A stretch of DNA of 30,704 nucleotides from Oligoflexaceae bacterium (GTDB lineage: Bacteria; Bdellovibrionota_B; Oligoflexia; Oligoflexales; Oligoflexaceae). A model generated the notes under the pieces. The model saw only the letters and a program-made list of their open reading frames with translations, was not told the origin of the DNA and searched no databases. A program made the position numbers and the translations under genes. This document shows, piece by piece, positions 23,898-30,704 of this stretch. How positions within the stretch are numbered: the stretch's first letter is position 1; each line of letters opens with the position of its first letter. The stretch spans positions 1 to 30,704 of the forward strand of contig CANJJY010000003.1 of the NCBI GenBank assembly GCA_947474445.1, written 5' to 3'.

Positions 23898-24746
23898 TTA
23901 TGGCATCACAGGAACGCGATCGGCATAGTTGGCCACCTTATCATCGCGCTTCATGCCATCCCAAGCGAAGAGCTGGCGTTCAAACGTCTTTGCGGACGCG
24001 CCTTGTCCGACCGATGCTTTGACGAGGACACCGCCATCGAAGGCTTCCAAGTGATTGTCACTGTTAGCTTCGAGAGCCAAAAAGAGCTGACCATCGTCTT
24101 CAAAGGAGGCACGAAATTTATTCGATAGCTTGTCATTCAAGAGAACGAGATCACCGCGTGCGATGACTTGCACCAGCTGCAGATCAGCAGAGCCTTGTAC
24201 ATAAACTGTGGCATCGGCCAGAGGATTGGCTTCTGCTTGGAGACCCAAATCCTTCCAACCCGCTTTGATTTCCAAAGCGGCATTGCCTTCGATGCCGTAA
24301 AGGATAGGAATAGCGACGGGGCCGACGTTGATCACTTGGGTCTTAGACATATCAAAATCGGTATCGGGACTGATCGTCGTATCGATGACGCTATCAAGAT
24401 CAAAGTCTTGGCGAGCGACTTCAAAGCCAGCGACACTCAAACGCGCGTAACCCGTCGCCGGTACATCACGTGTCTGCGACGACGTGAGTTCGGCCTGCAG
24501 AACTTTCAAATCGAGCTTGAGAAATTGCGCGCTGACATCGGCCTGAGCCTGCGCCAGCAGCGTTTGACAGTCATATTCAAAGCGCAGTTCGTTGTGCAGA
24601 AGGATCGATGCTCGCTCCGAACCCAGAGGCAGATCGTAAGGCAGAACTTTGCTGTATGGCTTAGAACAGGAGCTCGACGCGGCTTGGGCGGCGAACGAAA
24701 GAGTCCAGCAGATACTACCGACCAACCAAGGGGTCACTTGCTTCAT
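23898..24746 (-). CDS. Secreted beta-rich protein of unknown function
   Basis: A 282-residue protein with a signal peptide (about 1-22, ending AAQA) and a mature part made almost wholly of strand-like alternation. Examples are TGYARLSVAGFEVARQDFD, VGPVAIPILYGIEG and AALEIKAGWKDLGLQAEA. Cys27 and Cys60 could form a disulfide. The pattern of long amphipathic strands with Val/Ile/Leu every second residue suggests a beta-sandwich, a large sheet or a lipid-binding cradle. I do not recognise a domain. AGAGGTG precedes ATG 24746. It is the first gene of the leftward run and is followed 42 nt later by the HEAT-repeat protein, so the two probably act together in the periplasm or at the surface. Confidence 0.78.
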   Translation of the reverse strand: MKQVTPWLVGSICWTLSFAAQAASSSCSKPYSKVLPYDLPLGSERASILLHNELRFEYDCQTLLAQAQADVSAQFLKLDLKVLQAELTSSQTRDVPATGYARLSVAGFEVARQDFDLDSVIDTTISPDTDFDMSKTQVINVGPVAIPILYGIEGNAALEIKAGWKDLGLQAEANPLADATVYVQGSADLQLVQVIARGDLVLLNDKLSNKFRASFEDDGQLFLALEANSDNHLEAFDGGVLVKASVGQGASAKTFERQLFAWDGMKRDDKVANYADRVPVMP

Positions 24747-24870
24747 CGTGATGTCACCTCTATGAGAGTTGAATGGATTCAGTTCGCGATCATAGCAAAT
24801 TAAACGAACCCCTCAAGCAACATAGAGGCTCCAGCGCTTTAGCTTTGCGCAAGCCTTCCCCTTGGTCTCT

Positions 24871-25431
24871 TTATTTTTCTTGATAGCGCGGCAGACGATC
24901 GAGAGGAATATCCTTCAAAAATAGTCCCTTGCGATCTTTATCAGAAACGTTGGGATCTTTGATGGGCCAAGGGATTGAAAGACTAGGGTCGTCCCAGCGC
25001 ACAGACATCTCACATTCGGGTCGGTAGATCTCGGTACACTTGTAAGCAAAGATTGCTTGCGGCGATAGGACGCAAAAACCATGAGCAAAACCAGCTGGAA
25101 TCCAGAATTGATTGCGCTCGCGTCCCGACAGAATCACGCTCGTCCATTGACCAAAAGTCGGCGAACCGACCCGCACATCGACGGCGACATCGTAGACTTC
25201 CCCTTCGACGACGGTAACTAATTTTCCCTGACCGTAGGGATGCTGAAAATGCAGACCGCGTAAAACCCCGTAGGAAGAAGCCGACATATTATCCTGGGCG
25301 AAGCGCGCGGGTAAGCCCACTTCTGCATAGCGTTCCTGATGCCAAGTCTCGACAAAAAAACCGCGGGCATCTCCGAAGACTTTAGGTTGAATGATCAGCG
25401 TATCGGGTAATTTGGTACCAAGTACTTGCAT
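24871..25431 (-). CDS. rfbC: dTDP-4-dehydrorhamnose 3,5-epimerase
   Basis: Third enzyme of dTDP-L-rhamnose synthesis, also used for related dTDP-deoxysugars. The 186-residue length is typical. The cupin fold signatures are clear: FGDARGFFVETW, LRGLHFQHP with catalytic His61, Lys70, GEVYDVAVDVRVGSPTFG, IPAGFAHGFCVL, and Tyr130 in FAYKCTEIY as the likely acid, with WDDPSLSIPWP near the end. The ATG at 25431 follows the stop of the dehydrogenase gene by one base, so it is the last gene of the leftward operon. rfbA, rfbB and rfbD are not in the window. It could also belong to a C-3 or C-5 single epimerase group, which sequence reading alone cannot exclude. Confidence 0.95.
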   Translation of the reverse strand: MQVLGTKLPDTLIIQPKVFGDARGFFVETWHQERYAEVGLPARFAQDNMSASSYGVLRGLHFQHPYGQGKLVTVVEGEVYDVAVDVRVGSPTFGQWTSVILSGRERNQFWIPAGFAHGFCVLSPQAIFAYKCTEIYRPECEMSVRWDDPSLSIPWPIKDPNVSDKDRKGLFLKDIPLDRLPRYQEK

Positions 25432-25432
25432 A

Positions 25433-26170
25433 TTATTTCTTCACCTCTGTGACGTGAGCGTAGCGATGTTCTTTAAAATAAGCTGTTTGAGGCTCGGCGA
25501 GCAATTGCAAGAGCGCCTGGGCCGCATCGCGGGGATCAATCAGTTCACCGCGTTCGTGCAGATCACGAAAGCGCGTTGACGCAGGAAAATCTTGCGCAGG
25601 GATCTGCCTGATCTGCTCCTGCATGGGCGTCGCGATCACGCCGGGTTCATAAGCCAAAACCTTCACATCGCGTTGGAGCAACTCCATTTCTGCCGCGATG
25701 ACCTGCGCCTGCATCCGCAAAGCAGCCTTGCTGCTGCAGTAGACCGCCCAGGATGGATAAGCTTTGGTGGCCGCACCGCTGCTAATCGCTACTAAGCGCT
25801 GCGGCGTCTCGGGGAATTTTTGCAGAATCCAGCGAAAAAGGCGCAGAGGCGCCACTACATTGAGCTGCATCGCCGCGATGATCGCCGCGGGCTCTAAAGT
25901 GGCCGTGGGTCCGACGGGTAAAGCCGAGCCAGCATTGTTGATCAGCACAACCCGCCGCCAAGGCGCCTGCCACTTCTGACAGATGCGATCGAGAGACTCT
26001 TCCCAAGGCGCAGGCGAGGCGAGGTCGAGAGAAATTTCCGCGACGCGCGCTCCGCTGGAACCTAAACTGCGGCGCGAAATACCCAGGACAACCCGATCGG
26101 AGCCTTGAGCCGCCTCAAAAAGAGCCCGTCCCAATCCCGAACTATGGCCGCTGACGATCAGCAGTTCCAT
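25433..26170 (-). CDS. Short-chain dehydrogenase/reductase, sepiapterin-reductase-like
   Basis: An NAD(P)-dependent oxidoreductase of 245 residues, the normal size for a classical SDR. The nucleotide-binding turn is GHSSGLGRALF at 8-18, with SGHSSG replacing the usual TGxxxG. NNAG stands at 78-81, catalytic Ser at 130-131 and YCSSK at 144-148 (Tyr144, Lys148). The run NNAGSALPVGPTATLEP and the Rossmann turn resemble sepiapterin reductase/YueD-type enzymes that reduce carbonyls. The start at ATG 26170 has GGGGAGG just before it. The longer open frame to 26323 would add an unlikely N-terminal extension. It lies between the ATP-grasp gene (76 nt) and rfbC (1 nt), so it may reduce a sugar or acyl keto group in the same pathway. 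Confidence 0.93.
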   Translation of the reverse strand: MELLIVSGHSSGLGRALFEAAQGSDRVVLGISRRSLGSSGARVAEISLDLASPAPWEESLDRICQKWQAPWRRVVLINNAGSALPVGPTATLEPAAIIAAMQLNVVAPLRLFRWILQKFPETPQRLVAISSGAATKAYPSWAVYCSSKAALRMQAQVIAAEMELLQRDVKVLAYEPGVIATPMQEQIRQIPAQDFPASTRFRDLHERGELIDPRDAAQALLQLLAEPQTAYFKEHRYAHVTEVKK

Positions 26171-26246
26171 GGCCTCCCCTTCAAAAAACCTGATTCTAAC
26201 TGAGAGTGGGAGGCGAGGAAAGCAGCGAGCGGTGACGCATGAACTT

Positions 26247-27443
26247 TTAAGCAGAAGCTCCCCAGGCAGAGGAGGCAGGAGCGGTGGGTTCTGAGCCGAG
26301 CAGTCCCCGTTCCTGGTCGTCATTCCACTCGACGCCTTCCATCATGCAGACGACCAAAGATTGGCGCGTGCGAAACATCCGCCAGAAGATGTAGAGGTAG
26401 CAAAGTATCTGGTAGAAAAACGGCGCCGGATCGCGCCATGAGGTGATGACATCGCGGGCGCGCAAAAGATCGGGCAAAAGGGCTTTGAGCTTTTTTTCGC
26501 GGATCAAGCGCGGCAAAGCAGTGAGGAGCCCCAGCGCAATCAAGGCTCGTTCTCGCGGCGGAGGCTCCCGCCGCGGCGGAGCCTGACCGAGGAGAGCCGC
26601 CGACAGAAGAGTTGGCTCGCAGAGATGCAAACCGCTGGTTGGGCGCGGATTGCACTCGATCGCAAAAACCTCCTGATCTTTGACAAAAAAATCAAAGGAC
26701 ACGATGCCCTCATAGCCGCTAAAAGCCGCGAATCGTTCGATCCACGAACGCACCGCCTCATGGTCGGCACGACAAAACATGACGCTTACGGTGCCGAGCG
26801 CCGTCGCCGGTCGATAGAGTCGCGTAAGCTCAACGCGACCGCCTCGCAGCACAGACACCGAGCACAGCGCCTCTCCCGCAGCTTTTTCCTGCATCAACCA
26901 AGAGCCATCCACGGGCAGTCCGAAGGCCGAGGGATGCCGTCCGGGTTCGGGAAAATGCACCGCACCACCCGAGCGGGAATAGTTGCGCTTGATGATGTAA
27001 GGACGGCCAGCGAAGGCCGGCAGCTCGCTTTGCCCGCGGTAACTGACCGTGCGGGGTACGGACAAACCGAGGGCTTCGCAATAGCTGACAAAGCGTTCTT
27101 TGTGATGCAGCGTCGTCAGGAGCGACAGGGGGGGAAAGAAAACTTTCGCCCGTTGCGCGAGTTCATCGCGAAACAGAGCGAGATAAAGAACTTCTTCCGA
27201 TACGGGAATAATCGTGTCGATCTTTTCGCGGGTGACGATCGTCAGGATAGCCTGACGAAAAGCCGCAAAATCTTTCTGCGGCGAGGGAACGCGAAAGCTG
27301 CGCGTCACCCCCTTTGAGGCCTGACAGACATAGAGCGGATAAACATCAGCGACAAAAACTTTTGCCCCTGCTGCAGAAAGCGATCGAACCAGTTCGAGGG
27401 CGAAAGGCAAGCGTCCGGCCGTCAAGAGAATACGAGGAGCCAC
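26247..27443 (-). CDS. ATP-grasp ligase
   Basis: A predicted carboxylate-amine (or similar) ligase of about 398 residues. A Rossmann-like N-terminus (APRILLTAGRLPFALEL) is followed by the ATP-grasp core. Lys152 in YIIKRNYSRSGGAVHF, the Asp of SFDFFVKD near 251, and the metal-binding Glu263 and Asn265 in AIECNPRPTSGLH are seen. IECNPRxTSGxH typifies uncharacterised ATP-grasp enzymes related to the carbamoyl-phosphate-synthase type. A helical C-terminus contains an aromatic segment (LCYLYIFW) that may touch the membrane. GTG 27443 is preferred because GGAG lies six bases upstream. ATG 27470 lacks a binding site and sits right after a hairpin. The acetyltransferase gene precedes it. Substrate unknown. 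Confidence 0.88.
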   Translation of the reverse strand: MAPRILLTAGRLPFALELVRSLSAAGAKVFVADVYPLYVCQASKGVTRSFRVPSPQKDFAAFRQAILTIVTREKIDTIIPVSEEVLYLALFRDELAQRAKVFFPPLSLLTTLHHKERFVSYCEALGLSVPRTVSYRGQSELPAFAGRPYIIKRNYSRSGGAVHFPEPGRHPSAFGLPVDGSWLMQEKAAGEALCSVSVLRGGRVELTRLYRPATALGTVSVMFCRADHEAVRSWIERFAAFSGYEGIVSFDFFVKDQEVFAIECNPRPTSGLHLCEPTLLSAALLGQAPPRREPPPRERALIALGLLTALPRLIREKKLKALLPDLLRARDVITSWRDPAPFFYQILCYLYIFWRMFRTRQSLVVCMMEGVEWNDDQERGLLGSEPTAPASSAWGASA

Positions 27444-27525
27444 CGATATCTCCGTTGTGCTGAGCCGCATGATGGGGCAGCGGCCGCCTGCCCCAAAACG
27501 CTCCCGATCGTGTCGAAAGTTGGCT

Positions 27526-28638
27526 TCAAAGCAGAACGGGATCGACAAAGGTCAGTGGAGTCCGCTCGAGCGAGTCGGAACTGCCCCTCGTTTTCCGGGC
27601 CCAATGGAGAATGATGTGCATGCGGCTTTTAATCTTTATTATACCGTCGAGACAGGAGCGAAGACTATCCCCTTCGTGGAAAGCGATGCCAACGAAGTGG
27701 TAGGTTTTACGACTGCGGGCTTCATTCAGGACTTTTCTGATCAAGGCCCGCAAGGCTCGCTCTTCGCCGGGTAGACAGGTGGGCCATCGAAGGTAGAGGT
27801 ACCGGAGCGCTTGCCCCTCCATCGGGATGGGAGGCAGAGGCCAAAGCAGACGCGCCACTTGCAAGCCCTGCCTTAACCACCGCGCACTGGTTGCAAAACG
27901 CGAAACGATGGTTTGACGCAAGGCATGCTGATCCCAGGCCCCGACGCAGGCGAGAAGTCGGCCGCTGGCATCCTCTGCCAGCCAAAACGTTTCGATGGCA
28001 AAGGAAGGATCTCGCTCCAAAGCCGCTTGGAGCGCGGGGAGCTGAAAGTCGGGCCGCCCCACCCTTTCGCTATAACTCGTCTCGAGCAAAAGACTCAAAG
28101 CAGGCAGATCGCCGAGGGTCGCCGGCCGCAGCTTCAAGTCGGTTGGAACGGACAGTTTCCACAGGGGAAAAAGCTGATAGATTTCGGCCCGTCCCCGATT
28201 TTCAAAGCTCAAGACCTCGCGGGCGACCTGATGGACGCGAAAGGGAACGTCATTGCCTTCGAGGATTTCGCTGCGGCCGTAGTCGTAGACCCCATCGATC
28301 AGAAGTTTCTGGTACAACTCGACAAAGGCCGCCGCCACTCCTGACTGCCGATAGCGCGGATCTGTTCTCAGATCGCTCAGGCGGACCACCTTATAGGTGC
28401 GATCTCCCCATTTCTCCGGCCGTTCCGTGAACATGACGCTCCCGAGGAGGCGCCCCTCCGAATCTTCGGCGAGGTAAACCGTGGATTGTTCGCCCTGCAA
28501 GCGACTGAGAGCAAAAAAATCTGGCTGGCGATCCAAGACCAGCTCCATGCTCCCGGCAATCGGACAGCGACGGAGGAGATCGAGCAAGGCCCTTTGATCC
28601 GAGGCGCTAGCGACCCGGATTTGAAAATTACGAGTCAA
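27526..28638 (-). CDS. GNAT acetyltransferase, probably two tandem GNAT domains
   Basis: Transfers an acyl group from acyl-CoA to an amine. The 370-residue product is about twice the size of a single GNAT domain. The first half has the acetyl-CoA signature: SDLRTDPRYRQSGVAAAF, with the RxxGxA pyrophosphate loop at about 97-102 after the beta4 strand. The second half (from about 170, LKLRPATLGDLPALSLLL) restarts as a GNAT N-terminus but has a degenerate CoA loop, so it may be structural. The best start is TTG 28638, with GGAGG seven bases upstream; GTG 28644 would have almost no spacing. It heads a leftward operon with ATP-grasp, SDR and rfbC, behind a TTGACA-type promoter. The amine acceptor is not evident. 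Confidence 0.85.
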   Translation of the reverse strand: MTRNFQIRVASASDQRALLDLLRRCPIAGSMELVLDRQPDFFALSRLQGEQSTVYLAEDSEGRLLGSVMFTERPEKWGDRTYKVVRLSDLRTDPRYRQSGVAAAFVELYQKLLIDGVYDYGRSEILEGNDVPFRVHQVAREVLSFENRGRAEIYQLFPLWKLSVPTDLKLRPATLGDLPALSLLLETSYSERVGRPDFQLPALQAALERDPSFAIETFWLAEDASGRLLACVGAWDQHALRQTIVSRFATSARWLRQGLQVARLLWPLPPIPMEGQALRYLYLRWPTCLPGEERALRALIRKVLNEARSRKTYHFVGIAFHEGDSLRSCLDGIIKIKSRMHIILHWARKTRGSSDSLERTPLTFVDPVLL

Positions 28639-28715
28639 TTCCACTCCTCCGCCGGCGAGGGAACGCTTTCGACAGGTTAAACGCGGCTCGCCAGATTTGA
28701 AAAAGGTCCGTCTCT

Positions 28716-28746
28716 ATTAGAACAGACCACACTGACTCTTTGTCAA
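28716..28746 (-). promoter_or_regulatory. Sigma70-type promoter of the acetyltransferase-ligase-rfbC operon
   Basis: Read leftward, TTGACA at 28746-28741 is followed after 19 nt by TCTAAT at 28721-28716. The boxes are near consensus, the spacer slightly long. Transcription would start near 28709, giving a leader of about 70 nt before the acetyltransferase start. Confidence 0.55.
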
Positions 28747-28899
28747 ATGCGATCAAACGGCAAGGACCGAGTGACTCTGTCTCTCCTGAGCGAGCAAAGC
28801 CTTGCAATGAGGAGCTTTGCTGCCCCTTTGCCAATTGACACCAAGCGAACGTCCCGATAGAATCCGTCGTAACACTCGGCGTCAGGACGCTCATCTTCT

Positions 28900-29826
28900 A
28901 TGTATCCAATATTATCAGTTATTTTAAGAGTTTGCATAGTTTTAGAACTCTGTTCAGGGACTGCCTGGGCCTTGCAGTTCCAACGCTATCACTCCCAAGA
29001 GGAGATTGCCGCGTTCCTGCGCGAGCAAGCGCAACTCTATCCCGAGCTCGTTCGTTTCCAAGTGTTGGGCCGTTCGCCGCAGGGTCGCGAGATTGCGATC
29101 GTCAGCGTGACCAAGAGCGAAGCCGCTGATGTTCCCGCGATTTACTTCAATGGAACCCATCACGGCAACGAGAAGGCTTCGACCGAAGCCATCCTCGGTT
29201 TGATTCAAAACCTCGTCCAAAATCGCGATCGCGGTGATACGGATCGTTTCCTGCGTCGCTACAAGATTATTCTACAGCCCTTGGTCAATCCTGATGGCCA
29301 CGCTCTCAATTCTCGGACCGATGCGCATGGTGCCGACCCCAATCGCGATTACGCCAGTCCCTCCAAGCCGGAAAGTGAAGCCTTTCGTCTGGTCGAGACG
29401 CGTCTCGTTCGCGATCTATTGAACCGAGAAAACGTCGTCGCTTCCGCAGCCTTCCATGCTGGACTCGAAGCGGTGCTTTGGCCCTGGTGCCATACGCCGA
29501 CTCTCAGTCGGGACGAACCCCAGTTTAAGATCCTGGGCGAAGCTGTGGCGCGGACCATGAATATGCCAAAATATACGCAGTCTTTTTTCGACTATCAGAC
29601 CGAAGGCGAGTTCATCGATTACGCTTACATGCGCTTTGGCATCTATGCACTGACCCTCGAAGTGGCTCTCGAGCCGAGCCCACGCGAAGACCAACTGGAA
29701 AACGTCGTCGATCGGGCGGTCCTGGGGTCCATGAGCTTTCTGCAGGCGATCGAACAACTGACTCTCAAATTCAATAAATCGGCCGCTCTCAACGTCCGAC
29801 CTCTCGATCTTCGCGCCGCTCTCTAG
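28900..29826 (+). CDS. Exported M14-family zinc carboxypeptidase
   Basis: A predicted metallo-carboxypeptidase of 308 residues, possibly acting on peptides or peptidoglycan stem peptides in the periplasm. Residues 1-24 are a signal peptide ending TAWA. The M14 zinc set is complete: HGNE with His88 and Glu91, and His186 in AAFHAG. PNRDY at 147-151 supplies the substrate-binding Asn/Arg pair, and Glu254 in LTLEVALE is the catalytic base. NGTHHGNEKAS and LQPLVNPDGH are family landmarks. No extra domain is present. ATG 28900 has no obvious ribosome binding site, yet it begins a proper signal peptide. It is divergent from the acetyltransferase operon across about 260 bases and followed by a sugar-oxidase gene after 114 nt. 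Confidence 0.93.
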   Translation: MYPILSVILRVCIVLELCSGTAWALQFQRYHSQEEIAAFLREQAQLYPELVRFQVLGRSPQGREIAIVSVTKSEAADVPAIYFNGTHHGNEKASTEAILGLIQNLVQNRDRGDTDRFLRRYKIILQPLVNPDGHALNSRTDAHGADPNRDYASPSKPESEAFRLVETRLVRDLLNRENVVASAAFHAGLEAVLWPWCHTPTLSRDEPQFKILGEAVARTMNMPKYTQSFFDYQTEGEFIDYAYMRFGIYALTLEVALEPSPREDQLENVVDRAVLGSMSFLQAIEQLTLKFNKSAALNVRPLDLRAAL

Positions 29827-29940
29827 CGGCCGGCGCTCCTCACTCTTCCCAAACACTTGCATCCTGCTGCCCCCTCCCGCATCATTATTGGTGAGGTTCG
29901 TACTGAACTTCCTCGTCACTTCTTCTGGAAAACACCGATC

Positions 29941-30704
29941 ATGGCCCAAGTTTTATCCTGGGGATTAATGAAAGGCCAAGATGCGGCCCAAACCCCTATC
30001 CACTGGCGCTCTGAAATCGATGCGATTTGGAGCCATTGCACGCCGCCTTTTCTCGCCTATGGCTACGGCCGGAGTTACGGCGACAGCTGCTTGCCTGTCG
30101 GTGGAACGGTGCTGGCGATGGACACGCTCCGAAAGATTCGTTGGTTTGATCGCGAGCGCGGCGTCATCAGCTGCGAAGCTGGTCTCAGCTTTGCCGAACT
30201 TCTCGATCTCATCGTTCCCACCGGCTGGTTCGTGCCGGTGACGCCAGGCACCAAGTTTGTGAGCCTTGGCGGAGCGATGGCCAACGATGTGCACGGCAAG
30301 AATCATCATCGCCGCGGCACGATCGGCTGTCATATCCAAGAGTTTGAATTGCGGCGTTCGAATGGCGACATCCTGCATTGTTCACCGACTGAGAACAGCG
30401 AACTTTTCCGCGCGACGCTCGGCGGTCTCGGCTTAACTGGTCTCATCAGCTGGTGCACTCTCGCCCTCATTCCCATCGCTTCCGCTCTCATCGATGCGGA
30501 GAGCATTAAGACTAAAAACCTCGAAGAATTTTTTGAGCTCGAAGAAGATTCTCAAGAAAAGTTCGAATACACCGTGTCGTGGATCGATTGCATGGCCCGC
30601 GGGCGTCATCGTGGTCGGGGGAATTTTATCCGCGGCAATCACCGAAGCGTCGGCGATCCTGCTGCCGAATATGCTCAGCAGAGCAAATTAAAGGTCAGCA
30701 TTCC
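29941..30704 (+). CDS. DprE1-like FAD-dependent oxidoreductase (partial, cut by window end)
   Basis: The frame is open from ATG 29941 to the last base (254 codons) and continues beyond the window. The FAD-binding type-4 (VAO/PCMH) domain is clear: AYGYGRSYGDSC at 39-50, DTLRKIRWFD, VISCEAGLSFAELLD, and VPVTPGTKFVSLGGAMANDVHGKNHH at about 98-123, then GTIGCHIQEFELRRSNG and ATLGGLGLTGLI. The combination GYGRSYGD plus DVHGKNHH is typical of decaprenylphosphoryl-ribose 2'-oxidase (DprE1)-related enzymes, which oxidise a lipid-linked sugar in envelope polymer synthesis. Full DprE1 has about 460 residues, so just over half is present. A DprE2-like reductase may follow outside. The exact sugar is not known. 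Confidence 0.9.
   Translation, partial: MAQVLSWGLMKGQDAAQTPIHWRSEIDAIWSHCTPPFLAYGYGRSYGDSCLPVGGTVLAMDTLRKIRWFDRERGVISCEAGLSFAELLDLIVPTGWFVPVTPGTKFVSLGGAMANDVHGKNHHRRGTIGCHIQEFELRRSNGDILHCSPTENSELFRATLGGLGLTGLISWCTLALIPIASALIDAESIKTKNLEEFFELEEDSQEKFEYTVSWIDCMARGRHRGRGNFIRGNHRSVGDPAAEYAQQSKLKVSI

Noticed and set aside
29416..30378. Two leftward open frames near the right edge (29416-29949 and 29965-30378)
   Set aside because: They oppose the carboxypeptidase and the DprE1-like oxidase, whose catalytic and FAD motifs are unmistakable in the forward frames.
1..30704. CRISPR arrays, insertion sequences, attachment sites, tRNA and rRNA genes
   Set aside because: I looked for regular repeats, transposase-like frames, integrase genes with flanking repeats and cloverleaf or rRNA signatures in the gaps and found none.

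Overview
The window looks like a chromosomal segment of a Gram-negative bacterium. It has outer-membrane proteins (FadL type, TolC type), an RND efflux system, many Sec signal peptides and several lipoprotein signals. GC content is mid-50s by eye. Many secreted hydrolases and unrecognised lipoproteins, a YaeQ protein and a flavoprotein-SelD fusion next to MnmH would suit Bdellovibrionota/Oligoflexia or a deltaproteobacterial relative. That placement is an inference, not shown by a marker gene. I see no insertion sequence, phage gene, CRISPR array, rRNA or tRNA.

Layout. 1-4.7 kb (+): an exported subtilisin-like protease, a DCC-family (DUF393) protein, then a secreted lipase-like lipoprotein 24 nt ahead of a FadL-type fatty-acid porin, closed by a strong terminator. 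4.7-5.7 kb (-): a small membrane/exported protein and YaeQ. 5.87-11.25 kb (+): a near-consensus sigma70 promoter drives a two-gene tripartite efflux operon. It encodes a hairpin-less adaptor and a 1480-residue protein in which an RND pump is joined in frame to a TolC-like outer-membrane factor through an internal signal-peptide-like helix. 11.3-18.5 kb: a SEC-C protein (-), a lipoprotein with a zinc-protease motif (+), a repeat-bearing lipoprotein (+), a ferritin-like protein (-), a secreted unknown (+), a prohibitin-family protein (+) and a 420-residue lipoprotein (-).

18.7-24.75 kb (-) is a probable four-gene run: a secreted beta-rich protein, an exported HEAT-repeat protein, mnmH and a flavoprotein-SelD fusion. 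The last two together make selenophosphate and place selenium in tRNA wobble uridine. 24.87-28.65 kb (-) is a probable operon of a tandem GNAT acetyltransferase, an ATP-grasp ligase, a short-chain dehydrogenase and rfbC, with a TTGACA-type promoter. Diverging from it are an exported M14 carboxypeptidase (+) and, cut by the right edge, a DprE1-like FAD sugar oxidase (+). Together they suggest envelope sugar or polymer modification.

The most notable item is the RND-OMF fusion with its hairpin-less adaptor. The junction keeps an ATGA motif of the kind expected from two formerly overlapping genes, so either a real fusion or a one-base assembly error must be considered. Second-line items are the flavoprotein-SelD/MnmH pair, the possible two-part bacterial lipid-transfer-like gene pair, the repeat lipoprotein, and an apparent excess of the hexamer CGATCG across the window.
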